Source: CAUPWF01 sp964369775 (lineage in GTDB: Bacteria > Bacillota > Clostridia > Lachnospirales > Lachnospiraceae). From it: DNA of 64,000 nt. The stretch spans positions 1 to 64,000 of the forward strand of contig CAYJHQ010000008.1 of NCBI GenBank assembly GCA_964369775.1, read 5' to 3'. Of the stretch, positions 36,208 to 45,104 are shown piece after piece. A program made the translations under genes and the position numbers. Numbering within the stretch: position 1 is the first letter of the stretch; each line of letters opens with the position of its first letter. Below the pieces are notes generated by a model that saw only the letters and a program-made list of their open reading frames with translations, was not told the DNA's origin and made no database searches.

Positions 36208-36567
36208 CTATCCTAATATTTTTGCAACTGCATCTATAATTCTATTTGGTTTGAAAGGTTTAACGATAAAATCTTTTGCTCCTGTTTTGATTGCTTCGAT
36301 TACCATAGATTCTTGCCCCATAGCTGAGCACATAATAACTGATGCGTCAGAGTCGAAGCCTTTAATCGCCTTCAATGCTTCTAGACCATTCATGTTTGGC
36401 ATCGTAATATCAAGTAATACTAACGAAGGTTTCTCCGCCTTATACAAATTCACCGCCTGTTCTCCATCTGCAGCTTCTATTATGTCTTCATATCCACTCT
36501 TAACAAGTGTATCTTTTATCATCATTCTCATAAATGCCGCATCATCAACTACCATTATTTTTGCCAT
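36208..36567 (-). CDS. cheY: Chemotaxis response regulator CheY
   Basis: A 119-residue single-domain receiver. The acidic pocket MVVDDAAFMR, the phosphorylation site Asp53 in LLDITMPNMNG, SAMGQ and the Lys of IVKPFKP are all present. A start two codons upstream (36573) leaves only one base after the AGAGG site, so 36567 is preferred. It lies directly downstream of fliM, as in Bacillus. Confidence 0.95.
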   Translation of the reverse strand: MAKIMVVDDAAFMRMMIKDTLVKSGYEDIIEAADGEQAVNLYKAEKPSLVLLDITMPNMNGLEALKAIKGFDSDASVIMCSAMGQESMVIEAIKTGAKDFIVKPFKPNRIIDAVAKILG

Positions 36568-36609
36568 TTTCATACCTCTTTCTTTAATCTTATTATCTAT
36601 AATTAATAG

Positions 36610-37629
36610 CTATTTTTGTGCTATTATTTCCTCGTCTATTCTTTTGTTAATCTGGACTGCTGTATTTTTATTATACACACCTATCTTACCTTCAAACCAA
36701 GGTTGCTCCCCTACAAATAATGTAACGTTCGAATCTTTAGGTTGATTTAAATCAATTACATCACCTATCTGTAAGTTATAGACATCTTCAAGGTTCACAG
36801 TTACACCTGCTAGCCTCGCTTTAATCTCTAAAGCACTATCTTGGAAGCTGTTCATTATATTTTCTTTCGTACTCGAATAGCTATCAGGTACTGCACCTTC
36901 TATATACCTTCGCTTATCTAGCACCAAGAATATATCCATGAGTAATGTTCCTGGTATACAGATTGTTAAAATCCCATCCGCATTATCTATTTTCAGATTC
37001 ACCAAGATGATTACAACCGGTTCATCAAGGCTTATTTCTTGGAACAGTGCAGGATTTTCCTCTAACTTTTGCTCTCCGCTTGAAAGTTCAATGTAATTTG
37101 CCCATGAATCAAATGTCATATCTAATATATATGCCATTATCTTCTTGTATAGTGCAACCTCTATTTCTGTATATGTGTAGGATGGATCCAACTCAACCTC
37201 TTCACCATTTCCTCCTAACATTCTGTCCACCATACTGATCACCAAATTCTGACTGATATGGAACAGCATCGGCATTGTAGATTTTTCATCCAAAATATTG
37301 ATATCCATCGTCATCATAATGTCATTGTCATTCAACATATTGTTGAACTCAAAATACCTCTGCTCCTCGACAGTATATATCTCTGCTTCACACACAGTTC
37401 GTAAGATTCCATTTAATCTCAATGATATCAATCTCGCATAGTTGTCATAAATACCTTTTAGAAGCTTTAATTTATCTTTTGTAAATTTCTTTGGACTGCT
37501 AAAATCATACTTCTTCCATGATATTTCTTCCTTGCCTGCTACTTCTTCTACTTCCTCTTGAACTTCATCCACCGCATTCATAGATTTTAACAAATCGTCA
37601 ATTTGGCTTTGAGTTAATACATCTGCCAT
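36610..37629 (-). CDS. fliM: Flagellar motor switch protein FliM
   Basis: A 339-residue C-ring protein. The N-terminal LTQSQIDDLLKSMN is the CheY-P docking motif, followed by the CheC-like middle domain and a C-terminal FliN-like domain. It directly follows motB. The fliL gene that usually precedes fliM is not present in the 46-base gap. Confidence 0.96.
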   Translation of the reverse strand: MADVLTQSQIDDLLKSMNAVDEVQEEVEEVAGKEEISWKKYDFSSPKKFTKDKLKLLKGIYDNYARLISLRLNGILRTVCEAEIYTVEEQRYFEFNNMLNDNDIMMTMDINILDEKSTMPMLFHISQNLVISMVDRMLGGNGEEVELDPSYTYTEIEVALYKKIMAYILDMTFDSWANYIELSSGEQKLEENPALFQEISLDEPVVIILVNLKIDNADGILTICIPGTLLMDIFLVLDKRRYIEGAVPDSYSSTKENIMNSFQDSALEIKARLAGVTVNLEDVYNLQIGDVIDLNQPKDSNVTLFVGEQPWFEGKIGVYNKNTAVQINKRIDEEIIAQK

Positions 37630-37675
37630 GCCATCACTCCCATCTATCGTTCCCTATTTTCGCATCTGCATGTCT

Positions 37676-38443
37676 CTATGGTGTTTCTCCATATACTTGT
37701 GCATAGTACTCATCTAACGACTGTTCCACTGATCCAGTCTTACTTATCTTAATCTCAACCCTTCTGTTCTTCGCTCTATTTTCAAAAGTGTCAAATGGAG
37801 CAATTGGTCGAAACTGTCCGTATCCTATCCCTACTAACTTTTCTGGACTTATGAAATTCTTCTCTTGCAATTGCGCAACAACAACTGCTGCTCTTGATGC
37901 TGATAGGATTCTGTCATTTGTTACTTCATTCGGAATATTAGGATCACCTTGTGAAGTATGTCCTAATACTTGAATCTCTTTTATTGCTTCTGCACTCGGT
38001 GCCAACGCATCGGCTAGTTGGTCGATTAATACTCGCCCTTCTTCCCTTAATACATAACTATCTCCATCAAAAAATACACTATCATTAAATGTTATGAAGT
38101 GGTATCCTTCGCCTGATGTAATCTGCACATCAGACATGGATGTACTTTCCTCTTTTAATTCTAACAAATTATCATATATCTCGTCAAACTGTTCATCTAC
38201 ACTTTGTGGATTTCCTCCTGAAACTAAATTTTCTCCATCTGCATCTGCTAGCTCATCGGTAACAATTTGAGATGTCTCTGCCGCTTCAGGATTTAAGCTT
38301 TTCACTAAATTTTCCCACTTTGTCTGGTCTACAGATGATATCGAATACAGCAACACGAAGAAACAAAGTAACAGTGTTACCATATCGCCATACGTCCCCA
38401 TCCAATCAGCGCCGCCCTCTTCCTTCTTTTTCCTTTGCTTCAT
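37676..38443 (-). CDS. motB: Flagellar stator protein MotB
   Basis: A 255-residue stator subunit with one membrane helix carrying the ion-binding Asp20 (TYGDMVTLLLCFFVLLYS) and a C-terminal OmpA-like peptidoglycan-binding domain (VLGHTSQGDPNIPNE, LSASRAAVVVAQL, NRRVEIKI). The N-terminus has KKKEEGGADWM. Ion specificity cannot be stated. Confidence 0.95.
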   Translation of the reverse strand: MKQRKKKEEGGADWMGTYGDMVTLLLCFFVLLYSISSVDQTKWENLVKSLNPEAAETSQIVTDELADADGENLVSGGNPQSVDEQFDEIYDNLLELKEESTSMSDVQITSGEGYHFITFNDSVFFDGDSYVLREEGRVLIDQLADALAPSAEAIKEIQVLGHTSQGDPNIPNEVTNDRILSASRAAVVVAQLQEKNFISPEKLVGIGYGQFRPIAPFDTFENRAKNRRVEIKISKTGSVEQSLDEYYAQVYGETP

Positions 38444-38468
38444 CTTTCTATCTCCTTTGACCTGTTAA

Positions 38469-39272
38469 TTATTTATCTCCATCGCCACTTGTTCCAGCGC
38501 TTAGAATCTTAACTTTCTTCTTCTCATGAAGTAATGATACTAACTTTTCTTTTAGATTCTTTGGGTTCTCGCCTGCTTGGATCCCAAGAACACCTTCGAT
38601 AATAATCTGCTTATAAAGAATCTCTTCTTCGTTTCTTACTCTTAATTTCTTTGCAATTGGCATGAAAATTAGGTTCGCCAAGATACAACCATACAGTGTT
38701 GTAACAAGAGCAACCGACATACTTGCACCTAAATTACTTGATGATCCTGCTGATAAATCCATACTTGCAAGCATGTTTATCAGACCAACCAATGTACCAA
38801 TCATACCAAATGCCGGCGCAAAAGCTGCTGCCTTATCATATATTCCTGCTTCATCATCGTGACGCTTATCCATACTCGCCACCTCTGTTTCTAACATCTC
38901 TCTTACCTTATCTGCTTCCATAGCATCTACTACTAGCATAATTCCTTGTTTAAAAAAGTGGTCCTGTAGACCATTTGCTTGTTCTTCTAATGCAAGAAGA
39001 CCATTTTTTCTTGCAAGTTGCGCAAATTCTACGATTGTATCAATAACTGGTTCAACTTTAAACTGTTTTCCCGATATTAATTTTGGGAAATGTTTAAAGG
39101 TGTTTAACAGCATCGGCAGTGGGTAACTCGCGATTACTGCTGCTAATGTACCTCCAATAACAATCATGATACTTTGTGGATCAAAGAAATTCATAATCTC
39201 TCCACCTAGCATAATCGATACAATTATCAGTGCTGCCCCTAGTATTATCCCAAATATTGTGGTTATATCCAT
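38469..39272 (-). CDS. motA: Flagellar stator protein MotA
   Basis: A 267-residue stator subunit with four membrane helices and a large cytoplasmic loop. The start MDITTIFGIILG at 39272 follows a GGGAGG site; a reading 20 codons longer would run into flbD. The conserved proline-bearing segment with PAFGMIGTLVGLINML is near residue 160. Confidence 0.95.
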   Translation of the reverse strand: MDITTIFGIILGAALIIVSIMLGGEIMNFFDPQSIMIVIGGTLAAVIASYPLPMLLNTFKHFPKLISGKQFKVEPVIDTIVEFAQLARKNGLLALEEQANGLQDHFFKQGIMLVVDAMEADKVREMLETEVASMDKRHDDEAGIYDKAAAFAPAFGMIGTLVGLINMLASMDLSAGSSSNLGASMSVALVTTLYGCILANLIFMPIAKKLRVRNEEEILYKQIIIEGVLGIQAGENPKNLKEKLVSLLHEKKKVKILSAGTSGDGDK

Positions 39273-39279
39273 AGTTCTC

Positions 39280-39483
39280 TTAATCCTCCCAAATTTTCTT
39301 ACCGTTATTACATTCGTAATAAAATCTTGCAATTTTATCTTTGATTACATCTGTGTTCTCAGTCACAATATGATATCTACCATTCATCATAATAATCTTA
39401 GATTCGGGGATGACTTCAACGTATTCTATCTGTGATGGATTTATCATGATTAATTCACCATTTAACTTTGTCAACTCTACCAT
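39280..39483 (-). CDS. flbD: FlbD-family flagellar protein
   Basis: A 67-residue small protein with the family core LTKLNGELIMINPSQIEYVE and DTVITMMNG-like middle (here ESKIIMMNGRYHIV). It occurs between flgE and motA in Firmicutes. The role in motility is not settled. Confidence 0.9.
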   Translation of the reverse strand: MVELTKLNGELIMINPSQIEYVEVIPESKIIMMNGRYHIVTENTDVIKDKIARFYYECNNGKKIWED

Positions 39484-39506
39484 ATCTTCACCATCCTTTC
39501 TCTTTT

Positions 39507-39544
39507 AGATATACACTTGCTTTCACTGACACAAGTGTATATCT
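39507..39544. promoter_or_regulatory. Hairpin just after flgE
   Basis: A 13-bp perfect inverted repeat (AGATATACACTTG and its complement) with a 12-base loop starts 10 bases beyond the flgE stop. There is no T-run after it on the minus strand, so it is unlikely to terminate. It may protect the 3' end of the flgE message. Confidence 0.7.
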
Positions 39545-39554
39545 AGATAATCAA

Positions 39555-40466
39555 CTATCTTTTCATGTTAACTAGTTGCTCAAGCATCTCATCGGTTACG
39601 GTAATGATCTTTGAGTTTGCTTGATATCCTCTTTGAGTTGTAATCATATTTGACATCTCTGTCGCAAGATCTACATTTGACATCTCTAAGTATCCACTTA
39701 AGATAGAACCAGTAGTAGTTGCTACTGTTTCTTGAGCTGTAATCTGTCCCGCATTGGCTCCAATCTCATAAATATATCCCGATTTTTGCTCTAATCCACT
39801 TGGATTTTCTACCGATGCAACTGCTAATTTACCTATCATAATTTCTGTATTATCTGTAGTAACACCAAGTATACTTCCATCGTTTGCAATTCTCACTGCT
39901 GATATATCATATCTTGTTGCTGGAGTTGTAGCAGGTGTAACTTCTGGTATCTGAATTGGATTTAAATTCGCTGTATTAAATCCCGTTGTTATATCTGTAG
40001 GTGTCGTTGCATCAAATCCATACACATAATTTCCTGTGTCGTCTACTAAGTATCCATTCTCGTCAATTGAAAAAATACCGACTCTTGAAAACCCTAAACT
40101 AGAAGTTCCGATACTCCCTGTAGGAACGGTACCAGCCATTCCACCCACAATAAAAAATCCTGATCCATCAATCATACAATTCAACCCATACCCTGTGTAT
40201 GACCAACTTCCTGCTGCATAATTTGTCGAAATAGATCCAACGTTAACTCCAAATCCTAACTGTGATGCGTTTACACCACCAACTCCTCCTGTATTCTCAT
40301 CTCCTCCTGTACTTGACACTACATTTTGATAAATCGAATCTTGAAAGTTTGCAGTTCTTGTCTTGAATCCCCATGTATTTACATTTGCAATATTATTACT
40401 GATTACGTCCATCTTTGATTGATGTGAACGTAGACCTGAAATTGCTGCGAACATTGATTTTACCAT
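39555..40466 (-). CDS. flgE: Flagellar hook protein FlgE, short form
   Basis: A 303-residue hook protein with the signature DVISNNIANVNTWGFKTRT, GSGFFIVGG in the middle and the C-terminal MSNVDLATEMSNMITTQRGYQANS helix. It is short for FlgE (often 400 or more), and the middle domains are reduced. Its place after flgD and a TIGR02530-type gene supports hook rather than rod. A stem-loop lies on each side of the gene. Confidence 0.92.
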   Translation of the reverse strand: MVKSMFAAISGLRSHQSKMDVISNNIANVNTWGFKTRTANFQDSIYQNVVSSTGGDENTGGVGGVNASQLGFGVNVGSISTNYAAGSWSYTGYGLNCMIDGSGFFIVGGMAGTVPTGSIGTSSLGFSRVGIFSIDENGYLVDDTGNYVYGFDATTPTDITTGFNTANLNPIQIPEVTPATTPATRYDISAVRIANDGSILGVTTDNTEIMIGKLAVASVENPSGLEQKSGYIYEIGANAGQITAQETVATTTGSILSGYLEMSNVDLATEMSNMITTQRGYQANSKIITVTDEMLEQLVNMKR

Positions 40467-40500
40467 TTGTTTATTCTCCTTATTTCTCTAATTTGTGCCC

Positions 40501-40521
40501 TTTCTATCATTCGGATAGAAA
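40501..40521. promoter_or_regulatory. Hairpin between the TIGR02530 gene and flgE
   Basis: An 8-bp perfect stem (TTTCTATC with GATAGAAA) and a five-base loop lie in the 78-bp gap upstream of flgE. It may be an mRNA processing site or affect flgE translation. Confidence 0.5.
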
Positions 40522-40544
40522 ATTTCGCCTCCATTACGGTCCAG

Positions 40545-40919
40545 CTACATGATTACGGCACTGTCAATATTTGTAAATATATTTTCTTTCATTTCTGTTG
40601 CATTCATCGTTGTGATTACTGTGTTATTAGGCACGTTTACTATAAATGCACTCTGCTGTCCTATCACTACTACGTCTTTTGCTCCTTTTAGCCTAGCTCT
40701 TTCAATTGCATTATTTAAATCTTGATGTAAGGTCTCCGTATAATCCACGCCTCGCTCTTGCATTCTGTTCATCGCATGCTTTGAAAACTGAACACTGTTT
40801 TCTTCTAATCTTTGATTTAAAATTTCTGCAAATCCGCCACTACTCTTTGCGTTCTTCTGCATCTGTATATCGTGGTTGAGCTTTAAACTTTGAACACTAG
40901 ATAGGTTTTGTATTCCCAT
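40545..40919 (-). CDS. TIGR02530-family flagellar operon protein
   Basis: A 124-residue protein of the 'flg_new' family found between flgD and flgE in Firmicutes and spirochetes. The core reads VQFSKHAMNRMQERGVDYTE and ends with NNTVITTMNATEMKENIFTNIDSAV. It may help hook assembly; the function is not established. It has no membrane segments. Confidence 0.88.
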   Translation of the reverse strand: MGIQNLSSVQSLKLNHDIQMQKNAKSSGGFAEILNQRLEENSVQFSKHAMNRMQERGVDYTETLHQDLNNAIERARLKGAKDVVVIGQQSAFIVNVPNNTVITTMNATEMKENIFTNIDSAVIM

Positions 40920-40951
40920 ATTCTCCTCCTATCTCACCGCTTATCATCACT

Positions 40952-41434
40952 TTATGGTGTAGTTGTATCATCTCCACCTGTTTCTGTATCTGGTGTTTCT
41001 TCACCTTCTGGTGTTTCTGTTACCTGTGGGGTTTCGCCCACCGACATGATTTGTGATAACGAATAACCATTTCCATCGATAAAAATAATTGGATTATCTC
41101 CCAATAGTACACCTGTTACAAGTCCAGTTGTATTTGTTCCTGTGTACATTCCATTTTGATCTATCTCTGCTACAGTTATTGTTTTATCCACCATAGATGA
41201 GGCATAGTTAATCATATTGGTCTGGGTCATCTCTGTAATCGCTGAAATCATCTGTGTTTGTACCATCTGCGCCATCATCTCGCTTGTATCCATTGGATTA
41301 TCTGCATCTTGATATTTTAATTGAGCAGCTAATAATTCATAAAAATCATTTAAATCCATTCCACTTGATGATGTTGTGGATGTTTGCTGAACGGTTAGTG
41401 GATTCGTAAAATTCGTAACTCCTTGGATTGGCAT
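40952..41434 (-). CDS. flgD: Flagellar hook cap protein FlgD
   Basis: A 160-residue hook scaffold protein. The N-terminal segment LNDFYELLAAQLKYQDADNPMDTSEMMAQMVQTQMI is the FlgD signature. The C-terminus ends in a Pro/Glu/Thr-rich tail with GETPQVTETPEGEETPDTET. It lies between fliK and the TIGR02530 gene. Confidence 0.95.
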   Translation of the reverse strand: MPIQGVTNFTNPLTVQQTSTTSSSGMDLNDFYELLAAQLKYQDADNPMDTSEMMAQMVQTQMISAITEMTQTNMINYASSMVDKTITVAEIDQNGMYTGTNTTGLVTGVLLGDNPIIFIDGNGYSLSQIMSVGETPQVTETPEGEETPDTETGGDDTTTP

Positions 41435-41446
41435 ATCTGTCTCCTC

Positions 41447-42454
41447 CTATGCGATTCCTAATCTTAATTGCTGTAGGAAATCACTATTTTCTCTCAATTC
41501 GTCTGTGTTACTCTTTTCCTCTTGCTTTTGTTGTTGATTGTGTTGTTCTTTTTGATTTTCTTGCTGTAGATAATCACTTCTTGGAGTTTCCACTACAACT
41601 TGTGTCTCTTGTCCAAGCTTTAATTCTAAAATGTTTGCAAGATCTATGGAACTCCTCGCCATCGCCTGTAATACATCTACTTCTTTGCACACAATTGAAA
41701 CCACTGCTTTTCCATCTTCATATGTAGCTTTAATCACCAATTCTCCTAAGTTTCGCGGATTTAGCTGAATTTCAAACTCTTTATTCCCATTCGCTAGGTT
41801 CTCTACAATTTTTTGATTAATCTGTTCTATGTATTCTGGCTTTATTACTGACTCTGTAGTGCTTACTCTAGCTTCTGATTGCTGTGCTCTGATCGGTTGT
41901 TCATTCGTCACAAGACTTTTATCTACTGCCTGATTATCTAATCGTTCTACTTCTACACCATTAGTCTTATCGCCTGTAAGTGCCTTTTTGCTTGCTTTCT
42001 CACTTTGATTTATTACTTGTGTATTCACATCATCACCGATTGCTGCAAATGCTTTTGCATCACCTTCTGTTCCATCTACCGCTCCGCCTTTATTTAGGAT
42101 TTGCTGGTCTACTGCATCAACAACTGTCCCTTGCTTTTGTACCTTATCAGCAACTTCTATAGCATTTTTGCTTTCTTCTATTGCTGCTTCTAGCTTCTTC
42201 AGGTCTTCAGCATCTAATTCAACTATCTTCGGTTTTGGAATCTGCTGTATATTCACCCACAACGGTGTCAACATCTCAGGTGTAAGCTCTTTTGACTCTC
42301 CAAGCTCTTTTGATCCTTCGCTCTCTTTTGGTATCTCCACCTTTTCTTCTAGCATCTTCCCAAAAGCATTTTCAGATTCACTCTTACTTTCTGTCTTTTC
42401 GTAACTGTAATTCCCTACATCTTGCATCAATGTCTGTTGTATCGATACGTCCAT
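41447..42454 (-). CDS. fliK: Flagellar hook-length control protein FliK
   Basis: A 335-residue hook-length ruler. The N-terminal 200 residues are low-complexity and charged. The C-terminal domain carries FEIQLNPRNLGELVIKATYEDGKAVVSI, the conserved FliK switch segment. The end is Gln/Glu-rich. It lies between fliJ and flgD. No separate ylxF/motE-type gene lies between fliJ and fliK. Confidence 0.92.
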   Translation of the reverse strand: MDVSIQQTLMQDVGNYSYEKTESKSESENAFGKMLEEKVEIPKESEGSKELGESKELTPEMLTPLWVNIQQIPKPKIVELDAEDLKKLEAAIEESKNAIEVADKVQKQGTVVDAVDQQILNKGGAVDGTEGDAKAFAAIGDDVNTQVINQSEKASKKALTGDKTNGVEVERLDNQAVDKSLVTNEQPIRAQQSEARVSTTESVIKPEYIEQINQKIVENLANGNKEFEIQLNPRNLGELVIKATYEDGKAVVSIVCKEVDVLQAMARSSIDLANILELKLGQETQVVVETPRSDYLQQENQKEQHNQQQKQEEKSNTDELRENSDFLQQLRLGIA

Positions 42455-42524
42455 CTCTTCTCCTCCTTTCTTTTACAAGTTACATATCCTTGCTGATTTT
42501 TATCAGTAAACCGCTTCTGTCCTA

Positions 42525-42977
42525 TTACTCGCTGGTTTTACTACTGCTTTTTGTATTGGAGACAAACTCTTCTATAAATGTCTCTTCTGCTTTTTGTTCT
42601 GTTTTTCTATATTCTTCAATTCGTTTGTCTTTAATTGTATCTATTGAAGTCGTCTCTACCTTTGCTTGAATAACTTCTTTTAACTTTTCTTCTTCTTTTA
42701 CACGTAGCTGTTTAATCACTTTCATCTGACGTGTAATCTTACCTGTTATAGTGTGTAAATAGCCTTCATAGACGTTAAGCGTCATTATTGTACACCCTTT
42801 TTTCTTCTCTGCTTCTACTTTAGCTGCTTGCAGTCCGTATTCAATTTCTAACTCGTCTAGTCGTTTCTCGTGTTCTGCTATCTGTCGTAGTATCTCTGCG
42901 TGTTCATTTCTTAAGTTGTCTTCTACTTGCTCTTTATAACTTAACACTTTCTCTAACGAGAATTTGAATTTTTTCAC
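42525..42977 (-). CDS. fliJ: Flagellar export chaperone FliJ
   Basis: A 150-residue coiled-coil protein (FKFSLEKVLSYKEQVEDNLRNE) that joins the FliI ATPase ring to FlhA. Nearly all helical and charged, as usual. It starts 11 bases after the fliI stop. Confidence 0.93.
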   Translation of the reverse strand: MKKFKFSLEKVLSYKEQVEDNLRNEHAEILRQIAEHEKRLDELEIEYGLQAAKVEAEKKKGCTIMTLNVYEGYLHTITGKITRQMKVIKQLRVKEEEKLKEVIQAKVETTSIDTIKDKRIEEYRKTEQKAEETFIEEFVSNTKSSSKTSE

Positions 42978-42988
42978 AAGCTACTCCT

Positions 42989-44290
42989 TTACATCAAAAT
43001 TTTCTTCATCATCTGTATCATCTCATCAAACTCAAACTTACTTCCAATGTCCTGTATTAAGAATTGATTGACTTTCTCGATCTTTGCAATAGCCCTATCT
43101 AGTTTTTGATTGCTACCTTCTTTATAAGCCCCTATTGAAATCAAGTCTTCATTTTGCTCATATACACTTAGAATATCTCTTAATTTTGATGCCAACTCCT
43201 TATGCTCTGATTCAACAATATTCACCATCAAACGAGAAATACTCGAACTGATGTCTATTGCTGGAAAGTGATTTCTATTGGCTAATTTTCTACTAAGCAC
43301 AATATGTCCATCTAAAATACCTCTTACTGTATCTGCAACTGGCTCATTTGTATCGTCCCCTTCTACCAGTACCGTATATATGCCTGTAATCGAACCACTT
43401 TTAAAATTTCCACTTCTTTCTAACAGTTTTGGAAATTCAGCATAAATAGAAGGTGTATATCCTCTAGCAACCGGTGGTTCGCCAGTAGCTAGTCCTATTT
43501 CCCTTTGAGCCATCGCAAATCTAGTAAGCGAATCCATCATTAATAATACATCTTTACCTTGATCTTTAAAGTATTCAGCAATTGTAGTAGCTACTAACGG
43601 GCATTTCATCCGAAGCATAGCTGGTTGATCTGAAGTGGCTACAACTAGAATCGAACGTTTCATCCCTTCTGGTCCTAAGTCCTTTTCCACAAACTCTCGC
43701 ACCTCACGTCCACGCTCTCCTACTAGCGCTATTACATTGATATCTGCCTTAACGTTTCTAGCAATCATACCAAGTAGTGTACTCTTTCCCACTCCACTAC
43801 CTGCAAATATCCCGATTCTTTGACCTTTTCCAATGGTGTTTAATCCATCAATGGCCTTTACCCCAAAGTGTAACGGTTCGTCAATCGGTGGTCTCTCCAG
43901 CGGGTTTATCTTAGGGTTCTCTACGTAGTAATGTCTATCTGACTGAAATGGTTCTCCACCATCTATAGGTTGTCCTAAAGCATCTATAATTCTCCCCTTC
44001 AGGAACTGACCTACTGGTATCTTTAACCTTTTGTTTGTATTCCGTACAAAACTCTCTTTTCCAATTCCCGAGATATCTTCATACGCCATTAATTGAGTTT
44101 TATCTCCTTGAAAACCTACTACCTCGGCTGGAATTTGCTTCCTGTGCTCCTCGCTGTATATCAATACGATATCACCGATATTTGCATGTCCTCCTGAGGC
44201 TTTCATTGACATACCAGTAATATTGTCAATCTTTCCTATGCGACTGATAGTCTCTGTCTTCATTATCACTGCTGGTATATCTTTCAACAT
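42989..44290 (-). CDS. fliI: Flagellum-specific ATPase FliI
   Basis: A 433-residue F1-beta-like ATPase that powers flagellar export. The P-loop IFAGSGVGKSTLLGMIARN is near residue 163, followed by GERGREVREFVEKDLG and LLMMDSLTRFAMAQREIGLA. Complete and of normal length. Confidence 0.97.
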   Translation of the reverse strand: MLKDIPAVIMKTETISRIGKIDNITGMSMKASGGHANIGDIVLIYSEEHRKQIPAEVVGFQGDKTQLMAYEDISGIGKESFVRNTNKRLKIPVGQFLKGRIIDALGQPIDGGEPFQSDRHYYVENPKINPLERPPIDEPLHFGVKAIDGLNTIGKGQRIGIFAGSGVGKSTLLGMIARNVKADINVIALVGERGREVREFVEKDLGPEGMKRSILVVATSDQPAMLRMKCPLVATTIAEYFKDQGKDVLLMMDSLTRFAMAQREIGLATGEPPVARGYTPSIYAEFPKLLERSGNFKSGSITGIYTVLVEGDDTNEPVADTVRGILDGHIVLSRKLANRNHFPAIDISSSISRLMVNIVESEHKELASKLRDILSVYEQNEDLISIGAYKEGSNQKLDRAIAKIEKVNQFLIQDIGSKFEFDEMIQMMKKILM

Positions 44291-44321
44291 AATTTATCGC
44301 CTCACAATTTCCTTTGTTTCA

Positions 44322-45104
44322 TTATATTCTAGCATTATTTAGTATCTCTTTTATATTCTCTAATTGTGTCTTCACGCTGACATCTAATATCTCATTCGGC
44401 GTCTCTACTATACAAGTTCCTGGATCTTCGTCATCCATGATAATAATTTTTACATTGTCAGCCAACTTAGATAACCCTTTTAAAAATTCCGAATCCCCTT
44501 GAATCTCTGTAGCTTCCCCTGTGTTTGCAATATAAATCTTTGCCCACGATACTTTCTTCAATTTCTCTGTAGAAGCCAATATCATTCTTTCTACCACATC
44601 TTTACTTGATTTCAGGCTAGTCTGGACAATTTTTTCTCCGATGGCAAGTGAAATATTCTTCAAGTCATCCATGTACTTTTCAAGCACTTTTTCTTTCTCT
44701 TCTTCCACTTCCTCAATCTTTCGAATGGTATCAACTTTAAAACGTTGCAAACTTTCACGATATTCTAATTCCACATCTTCTTTTGCCCTATTTTTCCCCT
44801 CTTTATATCCGATGGCTTCACCTTTTTTAAACCCCTCGTCATACGCATCTTTTTCTATCAGAGATGCATTCTCTTTCGCCTGTTCGATAATCTTCTCCGC
44901 TTCTATTCTCGCTTTAAGTATTACAGTATCCGTTTCTGATTCTCCACTTATTAGTGGTTCAATCTCCACTTCTTTCTCTACCTCTCCTTCGGAAGCAAAC
45001 TTCATCTCTTCAAACACAAAACCTTCTAGCCCAAACTTTTCATATATGTTATAAGGCTTTATTATCGCCTTACTCTCTGGTGAATTTTTTAATATTTTAG
45101 ACAA
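44322..45104 (-). CDS. fliH: FliI regulator FliH
   Basis: A 260-residue charged coiled-coil protein that binds and regulates FliI. There is a Glu-rich middle, a GxxxG-type segment (DEGFKKGEAIGYKEGKN) and the C-terminal domain (ASTEKLKKVSWAKIYIAN, DPGTCIVETP). It overlaps the fliG stop by 8 bases. Confidence 0.93.
   Translation of the reverse strand: MSKILKNSPESKAIIKPYNIYEKFGLEGFVFEEMKFASEGEVEKEVEIEPLISGESETDTVILKARIEAEKIIEQAKENASLIEKDAYDEGFKKGEAIGYKEGKNRAKEDVELEYRESLQRFKVDTIRKIEEVEEEKEKVLEKYMDDLKNISLAIGEKIVQTSLKSSKDVVERMILASTEKLKKVSWAKIYIANTGEATEIQGDSEFLKGLSKLADNVKIIIMDDEDPGTCIVETPNEILDVSVKTQLENIKEILNNARI

Noticed and set aside
36113..36745. 210-residue open frame antisense to flgC, cheY and fliM
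   Set aside because: It runs across three well-supported genes and has no family pattern; it is a shadow of their codon use.
42506..42535. Small CTGAT/ATCAG hairpin between fliJ and fliK
   Set aside because: A five-base stem in AT-rich DNA is expected by chance and has no T-run.
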